A stretch of DNA of 20,009 nucleotides, taken from the NCBI GenBank assembly GCA_038330145.1, contig JBBQNR010000054.1, forward strand, positions 1 through 20,009, in the 5' to 3' direction. A program made the position numbers and the translations under genes. The notes under the pieces were generated by a model. That model was not told where the DNA came from and did no database searches. It worked only from the letters and a program-made list of their open reading frames with translations. How positions within the stretch are numbered: the first letter of the stretch is position 1; the number at the start of each line of letters is the position of its first letter. Below, in pieces: positions 1-7,661 of the stretch. The stretch comes from JBBQNR01 sp038330145. Its GTDB lineage: Bacteria; Actinomycetota; Thermoleophilia; Solirubrobacterales; JBBDJG01.

Positions 1-2126
1 ACCGTCTGCCGGCAGGACTCCTCCAGCACCCAGCGCCCGATCGGCTCGATCAGGCCCGTTTCCTCGGCGACCGGTATGAACTCCTCGGGCAGGATCAGGC
101 CTCGACCGGGGTGCTGCCAGCGGATCAGGGCCTCGACGGCAACGATCTCTCCCGTTCTCAGCGAGACGACGGGCTGGTAGTGCACGGTGAGCTCGTCGCG
201 GCCGAGTGCGCGGCGCAGCTCGTTCTCGAGCTGGAGTCGCTCCACCGCCCGGGCGCGCATGACCTGGTCGAACAGCTCGTAGCGGCCGCGTCCGCGTTCC
301 TTGGCCCTGTACATGGCAGCGTCGGCGTCCCGGATCAAGGCATGGGGCCGCTCGATGCCCTCGTGTGCGACGGCGACCCCGATACTGGATGTGAGGAAGT
401 GCTCGACGCCCTTGAGCACGAACGGGCGCGTGAACACCGCGCCGATGTGCTCGGCGACCGAGACGGCGTCGCGCTCGTCGGTCATGTCCTCGATCAGGAT
501 TCCGAACTCATCGCCGCCGAAGCGGGCCACCGTGTCACCCGGGCGCAGCGCCTGCTTGAGGCGCGGGGCGACCGCCGTGAGCAGCTCGTCACCGGCGGCG
601 TGGCCGAGGCTGTCGTTGATCAACTTGAAGTGGTCGAGGTCGAGGAACAGTACGGCCACCTTCGAGTTGCGCCGCCTCGATTGCGCCAGCGCATGCGCCA
701 AACGGTCCAGGAACAGCACCCGGTTCGGCAGTCGGGTGAGCGGATCGTGCACGGCCTGGTGGCGAATCTCGTCCTCCGCCGCGCGGCGGTCAATCGCGTC
801 GGCGAGCACGTTCGCGAGCGACTGAACGAAGTTGACGTCGTCGGGCGAGAAGACGCGCATGTGCGTCGACTGCAGCTCGAACACGCCGAAGGGATGCACC
901 TGGCCGTCGATCCGTACCGCCATGCCGCTTCGAAGCTCGTCGCCGCGCGGGATCGGGCGCTCGAAGCGCTGTTCGCCCGCCCAGTCGTTGACGATCACAG
1001 GTGTGCCGCGCTCGAGCACGAACCCGGCGTGCGAACTGGGTCCAGCCGGCACCCTCATGCTTCCCGCGCTGCCCTCGGGCCAGCCGACGCCGGCGCGCAG
1101 CACGAACGAGTCGTGGTCAGAGAGCAGCTCCAGCACGCTGCCGTAGGCGACGCCCAGAATCTTGGCAGCTGCAGCGACCGCAGTGTCCATGAGCTCGGCG
1201 AGGTCGGCGCCCTCGAGCGCCTGCTCACCCAGCTGTGCCACCGCCGCCTGCTGCGCGGCGCGAACCTTCAGCTCCACCTCGGCCCGCTTGCGGTCGGTGA
1301 TGTCGTACAGCACCCCGTGCCAGTAGGGGTGGCCACTCTCGTCGTACTCCAGCACGGCATCGTCCATGAACCAGATCACCCGCCCGTCACGCGCCACCAT
1401 TCGGTAGTCGCCGGGCGGCAACGAGCTCTTGCCCGCCAGCACCGCGCGTTCGGCGGCGAGCACTCGCTCGCGGTCGTCGGGGTGCAGCCGCTTCATCCAG
1501 AGATCCGGGTCCGCGATCCACTCGCTCGGAAGGAAGCCGAGGATCGTTTGCACCTGCGGGCTGACGTAGCGCCATGCACCGTGCTCTCCGACGTCGGCGA
1601 TGTAAACGACGGCGGGCAGTCTCTCGACCAGCTTGCGATAGTTGCCCTCCACGCGCTCGCGTTCCACGCGCTCGCGTTCGCTTCGCTCGCGCAGCGTGCG
1701 CTCGTTGGCGAGCGCTCGAAGCCTGTCCAGCATCATCCCCAGCACGGCGGAAGTCGCGCGCAACAGCTCCACCTCGTGGGTGTCGAACTTGGCAGGCTGG
1801 GAGCGCGCGAGTATGAAGCGCCCACCGCGCGCGTCGCCGAGCGACATGGCGACGGCTCCGCAGCTGGCCACGCCCGCTACCTCGAGCGAGTTGCGCGCCC
1901 CGGCGGCGACCTCGAGCAGCGCAGGTACGGCCGACGTCTGTACTCCGATCGACGCCTCGACAGACGGTGAGTTGACGACGGCGGCGACCTCGGCATCAAA
2001 CGTCCCCGCCGCCCACTCGACGGCTCCACGCATGGCGGAGCCGGCGTCGCTGAAAGACGACACCAGGGCAACAAATTCGGCAAGCTGCTGGGCGGGCCAG
2101 CGGCCTTGGTCGCTTCTCGTCGGCAT
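1..2126 (-). CDS. GAF-PAS-GAF-GGDEF-EAL cyclic-di-GMP turnover protein, C-terminus cut by window edge
   Basis: Cytoplasmic signalling protein predicted to make and/or degrade cyclic di-GMP. Read on the minus strand from ATG at 2126, 708 codons are visible and the frame runs off base 1. Domains in order: GAF-like region (about residues 15-140), a charged ERER helix, PAS with PAC (about 160-285), second GAF (about 295-450), GGDEF (about 455-620), then the start of EAL. The active-site GGDEF is intact at residues 537-541 (bases 504-518), and an RPGD inhibitory site sits five residues before it (528-531), so product inhibition is expected. The EAL motif (EALIRW) is at 665-667 (bases 126-134). Most of the EAL domain lies outside the window, so phosphodiesterase competence cannot be judged. 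No transmembrane segment is seen. The start is uncertain: the ATG is preceded directly by AAGG, and an in-frame ATG at 2033 is an alternative. The YihY gene lies 161 bases upstream on the same strand. Confidence 0.93.
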   Translation of the reverse strand, partial: MPTRSDQGRWPAQQLAEFVALVSSFSDAGSAMRGAVEWAAGTFDAEVAAVVNSPSVEASIGVQTSAVPALLEVAAGARNSLEVAGVASCGAVAMSLGDARGGRFILARSQPAKFDTHEVELLRATSAVLGMMLDRLRALANERTLRERSERERVERERVEGNYRKLVERLPAVVYIADVGEHGAWRYVSPQVQTILGFLPSEWIADPDLWMKRLHPDDRERVLAAERAVLAGKSSLPPGDYRMVARDGRVIWFMDDAVLEYDESGHPYWHGVLYDITDRKRAEVELKVRAAQQAAVAQLGEQALEGADLAELMDTAVAAAAKILGVAYGSVLELLSDHDSFVLRAGVGWPEGSAGSMRVPAGPSSHAGFVLERGTPVIVNDWAGEQRFERPIPRGDELRSGMAVRIDGQVHPFGVFELQSTHMRVFSPDDVNFVQSLANVLADAIDRRAAEDEIRHQAVHDPLTRLPNRVLFLDRLAHALAQSRRRNSKVAVLFLDLDHFKLINDSLGHAAGDELLTAVAPRLKQALRPGDTVARFGGDEFGILIEDMTDERDAVSVAEHIGAVFTRPFVLKGVEHFLTSSIGVAVAHEGIERPHALIRDADAAMYRAKERGRGRYELFDQVMRARAVERLQLENELRRALGRDELTVHYQPVVSLRTGEIVAVEALIRWQHPGRGLILPEEFIPVAEETGLIEPIGRWVLEESCRQT
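1650..1679 (-). repeat. Two perfect 15-bp tandem repeats in the linker helix of the GGDEF-EAL gene
   Basis: CACGCGCTCGCGTTC occurs twice back to back and is followed by a decayed third unit. On the coding strand it encodes repeated E-R-V-E-R residues between the first GAF and the PAS domain, consistent with a signalling helix whose length changes by slipped-strand events. Confidence 0.7.
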
Positions 2127-2133
2127 CCTTGGG

Positions 2134-2150
2134 GAGAACCTCGCGTTCTC
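2134..2150. promoter_or_regulatory. Inverted repeat just upstream of the GGDEF-EAL start
   Basis: GAGAAC-CTCGC-GTTCTC is a perfect 6-bp inverted repeat with a 5-base spacer, ending 7 bases before the chosen ATG on the minus strand. It could be an operator or an RNA hairpin covering the ribosome binding site. No partner regulator is identifiable, so function is speculative. Confidence 0.3.
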
Positions 2151-2287
2151 ACCTGCATATCGGCACGATTGGTGCCTGGCCTTGAACCCCGGCCGGATGC
2201 CGCCCGCCGGCGCTGCAACGCCTGTCCAGGCCAGCCTCGACGCGGTCCTGGGGCCCACCCCCGCCGCCGGAGTCGAGCTCGGTTCCG

Positions 2288-3259
2288 CTAGTCCTTTGGA
2301 TCGTCGCGTGGCGGGAGCTGGAGCGGGCGGTCGGCCGGCTCACCGGCCTCCAGCTCTCGGCCGCGCTCCAGCTCCGCGTTCAACTCGGCTCCGAGCAGCA
2401 CCGCGATGTTCGAGATCCAGAGCCAGATCAGGAACACGATCACCCCGCCGAGGGTGCCGTAGGTCTTGTCGTATGAGCCGAAGTTGGCGACGTAGAAGGC
2501 AAACGCCGCCGAGGCGACGATCCACAGGACGACCGCGAAGACACCGCCGGGTGTCAGCCATCGAAACGCGCGCTGGCGGACATTCGGGCCCGCCCAGTAG
2601 AGGATCGAGAACATGAAGCTGACGAGCAGCACGAGCACGGGCCACTTTGCGATGTCCCAGGCCGTCACCGCGGCGTCGCCGAGGCCGATCACGCCGCCGA
2701 CCTCCTCTGCGAGCGGCCCCGTGACCACGACCGCCACCGCGCTGACCGACAGCAGCACGACCATCACGAGCGTGATGCCGATCTGCAGCGGGCGCAGCTT
2801 CCAGAACGGACGCCCCTCCTCCACTTCGTAGATCGAGTTCGATGCGCGTATGAAGGCACCGATGTAGCCGGAGGCAGACCAGAGCGCGCTCAGCAGGCCG
2901 ACGGCGAGCAGGAACCCGGCCGATCCGCGGTTGCGTGAGATGCCTTCGATGGCGCCCGTGAATATCTCCTTCGCGGGTCCCGGCGCCACCTTGCCCAAGT
3001 TGTCCAGCAGCGGCTGGGTCGCGGACTCGCCGATCACGCCCAGGACCGACGCCAGCACCAGCAGCGCGGGGAAGATCGACAGCACGCCGTAGTAGGTGAG
3101 GGCGGCCGCCCAGTCGGTGACGTTGTCCTCGCGAAACTCCCTGACGGTGCGCTTGAGCACGTTCCACCACGAGCGCGGCCGTAGGTCCGTCGGACCCTCA
3201 GGATCCCGTCGCCCGTTCTGCCCCTGCGCTCGATCGCTCCCGGTCCGCGTCACGAGCAA
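2288..3259 (-). CDS. YihY/BrkB family inner-membrane protein (UPF0761)
   Basis: Polytopic membrane protein of the YihY/virulence factor BrkB family; the molecular function of the family is not settled. At 323 residues it is normal for the family. A polar N-terminus (about 1-35) is followed by the family signature around residues 48-66 (DWAAALTYYGVLSIFPALL) and about six hydrophobic segments near 51-76, 114-134, 160-181, 205-224, 238-260 and 268-291. The typical SxGYIGAF and YGTLGG..FLIWLW stretches are present. The C-terminal tail is short and charged. The start is uncertain: TTG at 3259 gives the longest form, GTG at 3253 is equally plausible, and neither has a clear Shine-Dalgarno. It is divergent from the esterase gene and may be co-transcribed with the downstream cyclic-di-GMP gene. 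Confidence 0.93.
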   Translation of the reverse strand: MLVTRTGSDRAQGQNGRRDPEGPTDLRPRSWWNVLKRTVREFREDNVTDWAAALTYYGVLSIFPALLVLASVLGVIGESATQPLLDNLGKVAPGPAKEIFTGAIEGISRNRGSAGFLLAVGLLSALWSASGYIGAFIRASNSIYEVEEGRPFWKLRPLQIGITLVMVVLLSVSAVAVVVTGPLAEEVGGVIGLGDAAVTAWDIAKWPVLVLLVSFMFSILYWAGPNVRQRAFRWLTPGGVFAVVLWIVASAAFAFYVANFGSYDKTYGTLGGVIVFLIWLWISNIAVLLGAELNAELERGRELEAGEPADRPLQLPPRDDPKD

Positions 3260-3362
3260 TTGTTACCCGGGGGCGGCCGAATCGAAAACGGGGGGCGGAT
3301 GCGATATGTTCGCCCACGCTCGGGGGCGGAGGGCGTCATTCACCCATGGGGAAGGAGAGTGG

Positions 3363-4505
3363 ATGACCAGATCGAGGGTTGCAACTTTCACCCTTGCAAT
3401 CGCCGCCGTTGTGTTGGGACTTGCTCCGGCGGCAAACGCCGGCCCCACGTCACCGACCACCGCCATAGTCGCGCTCGGCGACAGCTTCAGCTCCGGTGAG
3501 GCCGGCCGCTGGCAGGGCAACAGCCTCAATATCATCGGCACGCGGGCCGGCACCGATCGTGCGGCTCGCTGCACGCTCGGCATCTTCTGCAGCTACGACG
3601 CAACGCGCGTCTACGGCAGCTCGTATTCCAACGGCTGTCACCGCGCCGACGTCGCACCGATCAAAAGCGCCGCGATCGCGGTCAACGAGAAGATCAACCT
3701 GGCATGCTCAGGCGCCAAATCGAACAACATCTGGCGCGCCTCCCAGGGCGGCGCGGCTTTCAAGGGCGAGGCTCCACAGGCAGACCAGCTTGCGCCGATC
3801 GCCCAGCAGAAGAACGTCAAGCTGGTGCTGCTCAACATCACAGCGAACGACCTCGGTTTCTCCAATCACGTGATCGACTGCACGGTCGCCTGGACGCTGG
3901 GCTATACGTGCAACGCTCAGGAGCAGGCCGAGATAGTCGCCGCGCTACCCGCGGCGGCAAATGGGCTGCGCAAAGCGATCGACGAGGTCCGCGCCGTGAT
4001 GTCGGCGGCCGGTTACAGCAGCTCGCAGTGGAAGCTCATCGTCCAGGGCTACGCGTCGCCGGTGCCGGTGGGCTCGAACATCCGCTATTCGGAGTCGGGC
4101 TGGTCCCGCCTCACCGAGGGCGGCTGCCCGTTCTGGAACGTGGACGCCAACTGGGCCAAGAACACGGCCACGCCGACGATAGTCGACAACATGCGCGGCG
4201 TCGCATCGGAGAAGGGAGTGCGATTCCTCGACGTGCGTGATTCGCTGAACGGGCACGAGGTCTGCCACCGCAGCTCGAGCCTGGTCACCAGCTCGCCTTC
4301 GCCGATCCAGCACGAGTGGGTCCGCTGGCTGAACTCGGGTTGCTGCCAGGGCGACGCGCAGGAATCGCTGCATCCGAACGCGTACGGCGAGAAGGCGATC
4401 GGCAAGTGCATCGCCCTCTCCTACGCGCAGGTGAGCGGAAACCACACCTGCCGCAACACACCGGGTGCGGATTTCAATGCCATGACGCTGGCCACCATCC
4501 CGTGA
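3363..4505 (+). CDS. Secreted SGNH/GDSL-family esterase or lipase
   Basis: Predicted extracellular serine ester hydrolase of 380 residues. The start is ATG 3363, preceded by GAAGGAGA with a short spacer, rather than further upstream in the same frame. Residues 1-26 form a Sec signal peptide (basic MTRSR, hydrophobic core, APAANA cleavage site). Block I is ALGDSFSSGE with nucleophile Ser41; block III is ITANDLGF; the catalytic His is in SLHPNAYGE (His337). The mature part contains twelve cysteines, an even number consistent with the disulfide-rich secreted actinobacterial SGNH enzymes. The substrate cannot be read from sequence. The gene is monocistronic, divergent from YihY, and ends at a strong hairpin and a copy of the 3'-end repeat. 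Confidence 0.92.
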   Translation: MTRSRVATFTLAIAAVVLGLAPAANAGPTSPTTAIVALGDSFSSGEAGRWQGNSLNIIGTRAGTDRAARCTLGIFCSYDATRVYGSSYSNGCHRADVAPIKSAAIAVNEKINLACSGAKSNNIWRASQGGAAFKGEAPQADQLAPIAQQKNVKLVLLNITANDLGFSNHVIDCTVAWTLGYTCNAQEQAEIVAALPAAANGLRKAIDEVRAVMSAAGYSSSQWKLIVQGYASPVPVGSNIRYSESGWSRLTEGGCPFWNVDANWAKNTATPTIVDNMRGVASEKGVRFLDVRDSLNGHEVCHRSSSLVTSSPSPIQHEWVRWLNSGCCQGDAQESLHPNAYGEKAIGKCIALSYAQVSGNHTCRNTPGADFNAMTLATIP

Positions 4506-4531
4506 TCGGCTGCTAGCCGAGATGACGGTTC

Positions 4532-4561
4532 AACGAGCCCCCGGCATGCTGGGGGCTCGTT
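4532..4561 (+). terminator. Hairpin after the SGNH esterase gene
   Basis: A perfect 11-bp stem (AACGAGCCCCC at 4532-4542 with GGGGGCTCGTT at 4551-4561) encloses an 8-base loop, 27 bases after the stop codon. The stem is terminator-strength but no T-run follows, so it is either a terminator of the T-poor type seen in high-GC actinobacteria or a 3'-end stabilising hairpin. Confidence 0.6.
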
Positions 4562-4562
4562 G

Positions 4563-4617
4563 CCTAGTGGCCCTTCTCGGAACGTTCGCCAGGGAACGGC
4601 GAGGCTGCGGGGCCGCC
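4563..4617 (+). repeat. 3'-end repeat element, copy 1 (convergent junction esterase / histidine kinase)
   Basis: Begins CCTAGTGGCCCTTCTCGG and ends GGGGCCGCC. It matches the copy at 15791 at 34 of the first 39 positions. It can form a stem CGTTC (4583-4587) with GAACG (4594-4598); the second stem is weaker than in the other copies. It starts 57 bases after the esterase stop, directly after the terminator-like hairpin, and faces copy 2 in opposite orientation. Confidence 0.75.
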
Positions 4618-4635
4618 AGACAAGGACGCAGGGAG

Positions 4636-4660
4636 CGCGCGTACTCGGTGAGTACGCGTG
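4636..4660. repeat. Hairpin between the two facing 3'-end repeats
   Basis: CGCGTACTC (4638-4646), GGT loop, GAGTACGCG (4650-4658): a 9-bp perfect stem, extendable by a G-T and a C-G pair. It lies at the centre of the 61-base spacer between repeat copies 1 and 2, so the whole block 4563-4732 is roughly palindromic. Confidence 0.6.
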
Positions 4661-4678
4661 TGACCGAGGACGCCGCCT

Positions 4679-4732
4679 GGCGGTTTCGGAGACCGCCGTT
4701 TGCGGCGAAACGTTTTGAGGAGGGCCACCAGG
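4679..4732 (-). repeat. 3'-end repeat element, copy 2 (minus orientation, after the histidine kinase stop)
   Basis: Read on the minus strand it begins CCTGGTGGCCCTCCTCAAAA and matches the 15791 copy at 33 of the first 39 positions. It starts about ten bases after the histidine kinase stop codon. Its stems are CGTTT with AAACG and GGCGGT with ACCGCC; both differ from other copies in sequence but keep base pairing. Confidence 0.75.
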
Positions 4733-4741
4733 GCGCCCTGC

Positions 4742-5935
4742 TCACCCGCGGTCTGTCTGCGGCAGCTCGATCACGAATGCCGTTCCCGCCCCGGGCTTCG
4801 AATCGACTCGCAGAGCGCCGCCGTTGCTCTCCACGAAGCCCTTGGCTATCGCGAGCCCCAGGCCGGGGCCGCGATGCCCGGCGCCGTGACTGTCACCGCG
4901 AAAGAAGGCCTCGAAGATTCGGGCCTGTTCCTGTGCCGGGATCCCCGGCCCGTGGTCCCTGACGGAGATGATCACGATTCCGTCCTGCGCCCTGGCCGAC
5001 ACCTCCACCGGCGAGTCACCGGCAAAGCGGCTGGAGTTCTCGAACAGGTTCACGAGCGCACGCTCGATCTGCCCGGCGTCCGCCCATACCAGCGGCAGCG
5101 AACCCTCGAGCGCGAGCTCGAAGCGATCTCCCGACGGGGTGCGCGCCAGCGCCTCCTCGATCAGCTCCTCGACGGAGCACCAAGTCCCGTGGGGAGCCGC
5201 GGCCCCTCCCTCGAGCCGCGACATGTCGATCAGCTTGGCGAGTGTCTCCGACAGCCGTGACGCTTCGCTCACGATCACCGAGGCGATCTCGTCGCGATCC
5301 TTCGCGTCGAGGTTTGTTGAGGCGCTCGACTCACCGGCGGCGATGATCGCCGTCAACGGAGTTCGGAAATCATGCGAGACCGACCTGATGATCGTCGTTT
5401 TCAGGAGGTCGTTCTCGCGCAGCGCCGCGAGCAGGCTCTGGATGCTGGTTCTGAGTGCAGCCAGCAACATGCCGGCGACCGAAAGCGTGCCGAATCCCAT
5501 CAACCAGTAAAGGACCGGACTGTCGGCCTCGTCGTGATGCAGCAGGACTATGCCGTACCCAACCGCCACCAGCACGAGACTCGGTAGAGCCTGCCACCAG
5601 GAAAGGAAGAAGAACGCCGACAGGACCACCCAGAAATAGAGCAGCGCATAGGCGTTGAACGATTCCGCCCCGCTCGAATAGGCGATCGACGTGATCAGGA
5701 CAGCTCCGAACGCGGGCAGGGCCGGAAAGGCCCAGAGCGGGATCCGCTCGCCCACTGTCAGCGTCAGGATCACGACGCAATACGCGAGCAACGCGGGCAC
5801 CACCATTCCGGCCGGGGCGCCGTCGGACGACACCGGAAGCAAGAGCGTGAGCAACACCAGCGTGCCGCCCGCCCCGTACAGATAGGCGAACGCACGCGCC
5901 ATCACGCTGGCGTCTGCCGGCCCCGGGCTGCGCAT
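4742..5935 (-). CDS. Membrane sensor histidine kinase, KdpD-like C-terminal type, orphan
   Basis: Two-component sensor kinase of about 397 residues. About six hydrophobic segments fill residues 19-161 with no sizeable extracytoplasmic domain, so it probably senses something in or near the membrane. The HisKA dimerisation helix carries SVSHDFRTPL with the phosphoacceptor His188. The ATPase domain has the N box (LFENSS, Asn300), G1 (DHGPGIP, from 327) and G2 (GPGLGLAIA, 356-364). The kinase core resembles KdpD-type kinases, but there is no KdpD or universal-stress domain at the N-terminus and no kdp genes nearby. No response regulator gene is in the window. The start is ATG 5935; TTG at 5944 would add three residues, and neither shows a clear Shine-Dalgarno. 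Confidence 0.92.
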   Translation of the reverse strand: MRSPGPADASVMARAFAYLYGAGGTLVLLTLLLPVSSDGAPAGMVVPALLAYCVVILTLTVGERIPLWAFPALPAFGAVLITSIAYSSGAESFNAYALLYFWVVLSAFFFLSWWQALPSLVLVAVGYGIVLLHHDEADSPVLYWLMGFGTLSVAGMLLAALRTSIQSLLAALRENDLLKTTIIRSVSHDFRTPLTAIIAAGESSASTNLDAKDRDEIASVIVSEASRLSETLAKLIDMSRLEGGAAAPHGTWCSVEELIEEALARTPSGDRFELALEGSLPLVWADAGQIERALVNLFENSSRFAGDSPVEVSARAQDGIVIISVRDHGPGIPAQEQARIFEAFFRGDSHGAGHRGPGLGLAIAKGFVESNGGALRVDSKPGAGTAFVIELPQTDRG

Positions 5936-6021
5936 GCTGGTCAAGCCACAATCGTATTCCGGGGAGGGCGTAGGCGGCGAAGCGGCCGAAGCCAGGTTGT
6001 TCTCGGCTCCAAGAAAGCGAA

Positions 6022-6043
6022 AAGCCCGCCGAAGGGCGGGCTT
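6022..6043 (-). terminator. Rho-independent terminator of the cold-shock gene
   Basis: On the minus strand a 9-bp GC-rich stem AAGCCCGCC / GGCGGGCTT with a CTTC loop is followed by the T-rich run TTTTCGCTTTC. It lies 27 bases after the cold-shock stop codon and should insulate the kinase gene downstream. Confidence 0.85.
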
Positions 6044-6069
6044 ACTTCGCGTGGTTCGGTCCGAGTGAG

Positions 6070-6273
6070 CTAGACCGGCCTGACCTTGACGGCCTTTGGC
6101 CCCTTGTCGCCCGACTCGGCCTCGTACGAAACCTTCATTCCCTCGTCGAGAGAGCGGAAGCCCTCCTGTTCGATTCCCGAATGGTGCACGAACAGGTCCG
6201 TGCTGCCCTCGTCGGGGGTGATGAAGCCGAAGCCCTTGTCAGGGTTGAACCACTTTACGGTTCCCGTTGGCAT
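6070..6273 (-). CDS. Cold-shock domain protein, CspA family
   Basis: Small single-domain OB-fold protein (67 residues) that binds single-stranded RNA and DNA and acts as an RNA chaperone. The RNA-binding motifs are intact: RNP1 KGFGFI in WFNPDKGFGFI, and RNP2 LFVHHS. The length is normal for the family. The start is ATG 6273 (MPTGTVKWF), fixed by a perfect GGAGG at 6279-6283 with a 5-base spacer; an ATG four codons upstream (6285) overlaps that site and is unlikely. It is followed by its own terminator, so it is monocistronic. The upstream 248 bases to the divergent patatin gene hold its promoter and 5' leader, which for this family is often regulatory. Confidence 0.97.
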   Translation of the reverse strand: MPTGTVKWFNPDKGFGFITPDEGSTDLFVHHSGIEQEGFRSLDEGMKVSYEAESGDKGPKAVKVRPV

Positions 6274-6450
6274 GTAGTCCTCCACGGGTTGTGTGCTGGC
6301 AACGCGGAGGATTGCACTTCAGGCAACTACTGCGCCAACCTGCACTGCGATACCGGGCATCTACCCGGCCTGTCGGGGCGAGTGTAGCAATGCGCAGCGT
6401 CGGCGAGGAGGGCCGCAGAGCAGCTTGATCGGCTGATCGGAGGGTGAGTC

Positions 6451-6479
6451 CGGACCACCGTCGGTCCGCCCACGGGCGG
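6451..6479 (+). promoter_or_regulatory. Two overlapping, mutually exclusive hairpins upstream of the patatin-like gene
   Basis: CGGACC (6451-6456) can pair with GGTCCG (6463-6468), while CCGCCC (6466-6471) can pair with GGGCGG (6474-6479). The two stems share bases 6466-6468 and cannot form together. They end 42 bases before the GTG start. This may be a leader switch or a chance of GC-rich sequence. Confidence 0.3.
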
Positions 6480-6521
6480 TACTCTGAGCGCCTTGCGGTC
6501 CAGCCATAGGTCAAACGTCCG

Positions 6522-7592
6522 GTGAGAACAGGGTTGGTACTCGGAGCCGGCGGTGTGATGGGCGGAGCCTGGCTCACCGGAGCCCTGCACGCGATCGCGA
6601 CCGAGACGGGTTGGGACCCGGCCAGCGCGGACCACGTGGTCGGCACCTCGGCCGGATCGCTGATCGGGTCGCTGTGCGTCGCGGGCGTGCCGCCTTGGTT
6701 CATGGTGGCCCACTCCGCCGGTGAGGTATTCGAGGGCCTCGCCGACGCCAGAGGCCGGCCTGCGGCCGAGGCGGACCGCTCCGGCGGCGCCACCTTCAAG
6801 CTCCAGCGAGCGCTTCCACCGATCGGCCCCGGGTCGTGGCGACTCGCTCTCAAAACGCTGTCGCAGCCACGAAGTCACACACCCGGCGCGCTCGTGAGCG
6901 GCTGGCTTCCGCGAGGTGTCGTGTCGACCGCCTCCCTGGAGGACATCGTTCGCCGGGCGGTGCCCGACGGATGGGTCGACCATCCCAACTTGTGGGCGAT
7001 GGCGTGCGACTACGTGACCGGCGAGCGCGTCGCGTTCGGGAGTGAGGAAGCTCCACGTGCCGACCTTGCCAAGGCGGCGGCCGCGTCCTGCGCGATACCG
7101 GGCTTCTATTTCCCCGTCACGATCGGCGGCCGGCGCTACGTCGACGGAGGCATGCACTCACCATCGAACCTCGACGTGCTGGTTGGACACGAGCTCGAGC
7201 TCGTGATCTGCCTCAACCCGACATCCACGCTCGACGCCGTGCCGGCGAGGCATCCGATCGAGCGCTTGCAAGCATTCATGCGCTCTGCCTCGGGGCGCAG
7301 GCTCGGCAGTGAGGCGAGGAAGCTGCGCGAGCAGGGCACGGAGGTGCAGCTGATCCAGCCCCAGCGGGAGGACCTCGAGCTGATGGGCGGAAACCTGATG
7401 AGCCGCCGGCGGCGTCACGAGGTGATCGAGAGGGCGGTCGAGACAGTGTCCCGCCAACTCGCCCAGATGCAGAGTGAGCGTCTCGGCGACCTTCCGAAGG
7501 GTGAGCCCGAACGCGTGCGTCGCCCGGACGGGCCGCCGTCCACCTGGCCGGCGCTGCCGCGCGCGGTCCAGCCGCAGCGGCCTGCGGCCTAG
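6522..7592 (+). CDS. Patatin-like phospholipase / acyl hydrolase
   Basis: Serine-aspartate dyad lipid acyl hydrolase of 356 residues, predicted cytoplasmic or membrane-peripheral because no signal peptide is seen. The oxyanion-hole glycine loop is LGAGGVMGG (residues 7-15). The nucleophile elbow is GTSAG with Ser43. The catalytic Asp is in YVDGGMHSP (Asp208). The ATPPGF-like substrate region (SCAIPGFYFPV) precedes it. The C-terminal 110 residues are charged and end in a Pro/Arg-rich tail. The start is GTG 6522 with only a weak upstream AGG. The stop codon overlaps the first bases of a 3'-end repeat copy. Function is probably membrane-lipid turnover; the exact substrate is unknown. Confidence 0.93.
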   Translation: MRTGLVLGAGGVMGGAWLTGALHAIATETGWDPASADHVVGTSAGSLIGSLCVAGVPPWFMVAHSAGEVFEGLADARGRPAAEADRSGGATFKLQRALPPIGPGSWRLALKTLSQPRSHTPGALVSGWLPRGVVSTASLEDIVRRAVPDGWVDHPNLWAMACDYVTGERVAFGSEEAPRADLAKAAAASCAIPGFYFPVTIGGRRYVDGGMHSPSNLDVLVGHELELVICLNPTSTLDAVPARHPIERLQAFMRSASGRRLGSEARKLREQGTEVQLIQPQREDLELMGGNLMSRRRRHEVIERAVETVSRQLAQMQSERLGDLPKGEPERVRRPDGPPSTWPALPRAVQPQRPAA

Positions 7593-7648
7593 CGGCCCCG
7601 TTCGAAACGGTCGACCGGAAACGGCGAACGTTCCGGCGCCGGCCGCGA
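7588..7648 (+). repeat. 3'-end repeat element, copy 3 (divergent copy, patatin / SCP2 junction)
   Basis: CCTAGCGGCCCC opens the element and contains the patatin TAG stop. It matches the 15791 copy at 31 of the first 39 positions; the second half has drifted and is itself rich in palindromes (TTCGAA, GGTCGACC, GAACGTTC, GGCGCC). It occupies nearly the whole 69-base convergent gap. Confidence 0.6.
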
Positions 7649-7661
7649 GCGCACCGGTCTC

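Noticed and set aside
111..1970. Long plus-strand open frame (619 codons) at the left edge
   Set aside because: It is the exact antisense of the GAF-PAS-GAF-GGDEF-EAL gene, which has recognisable domains and catalytic motifs on the minus strand; the plus translation is rich in H, R, A and V with no domain.
2136..2148. Possible SOS box (GAAC-N-GTTC) upstream of the GGDEF-EAL gene
   Set aside because: The spacer is 5 bases, whereas the actinobacterial LexA site needs 4, and the flanking bases do not fit.
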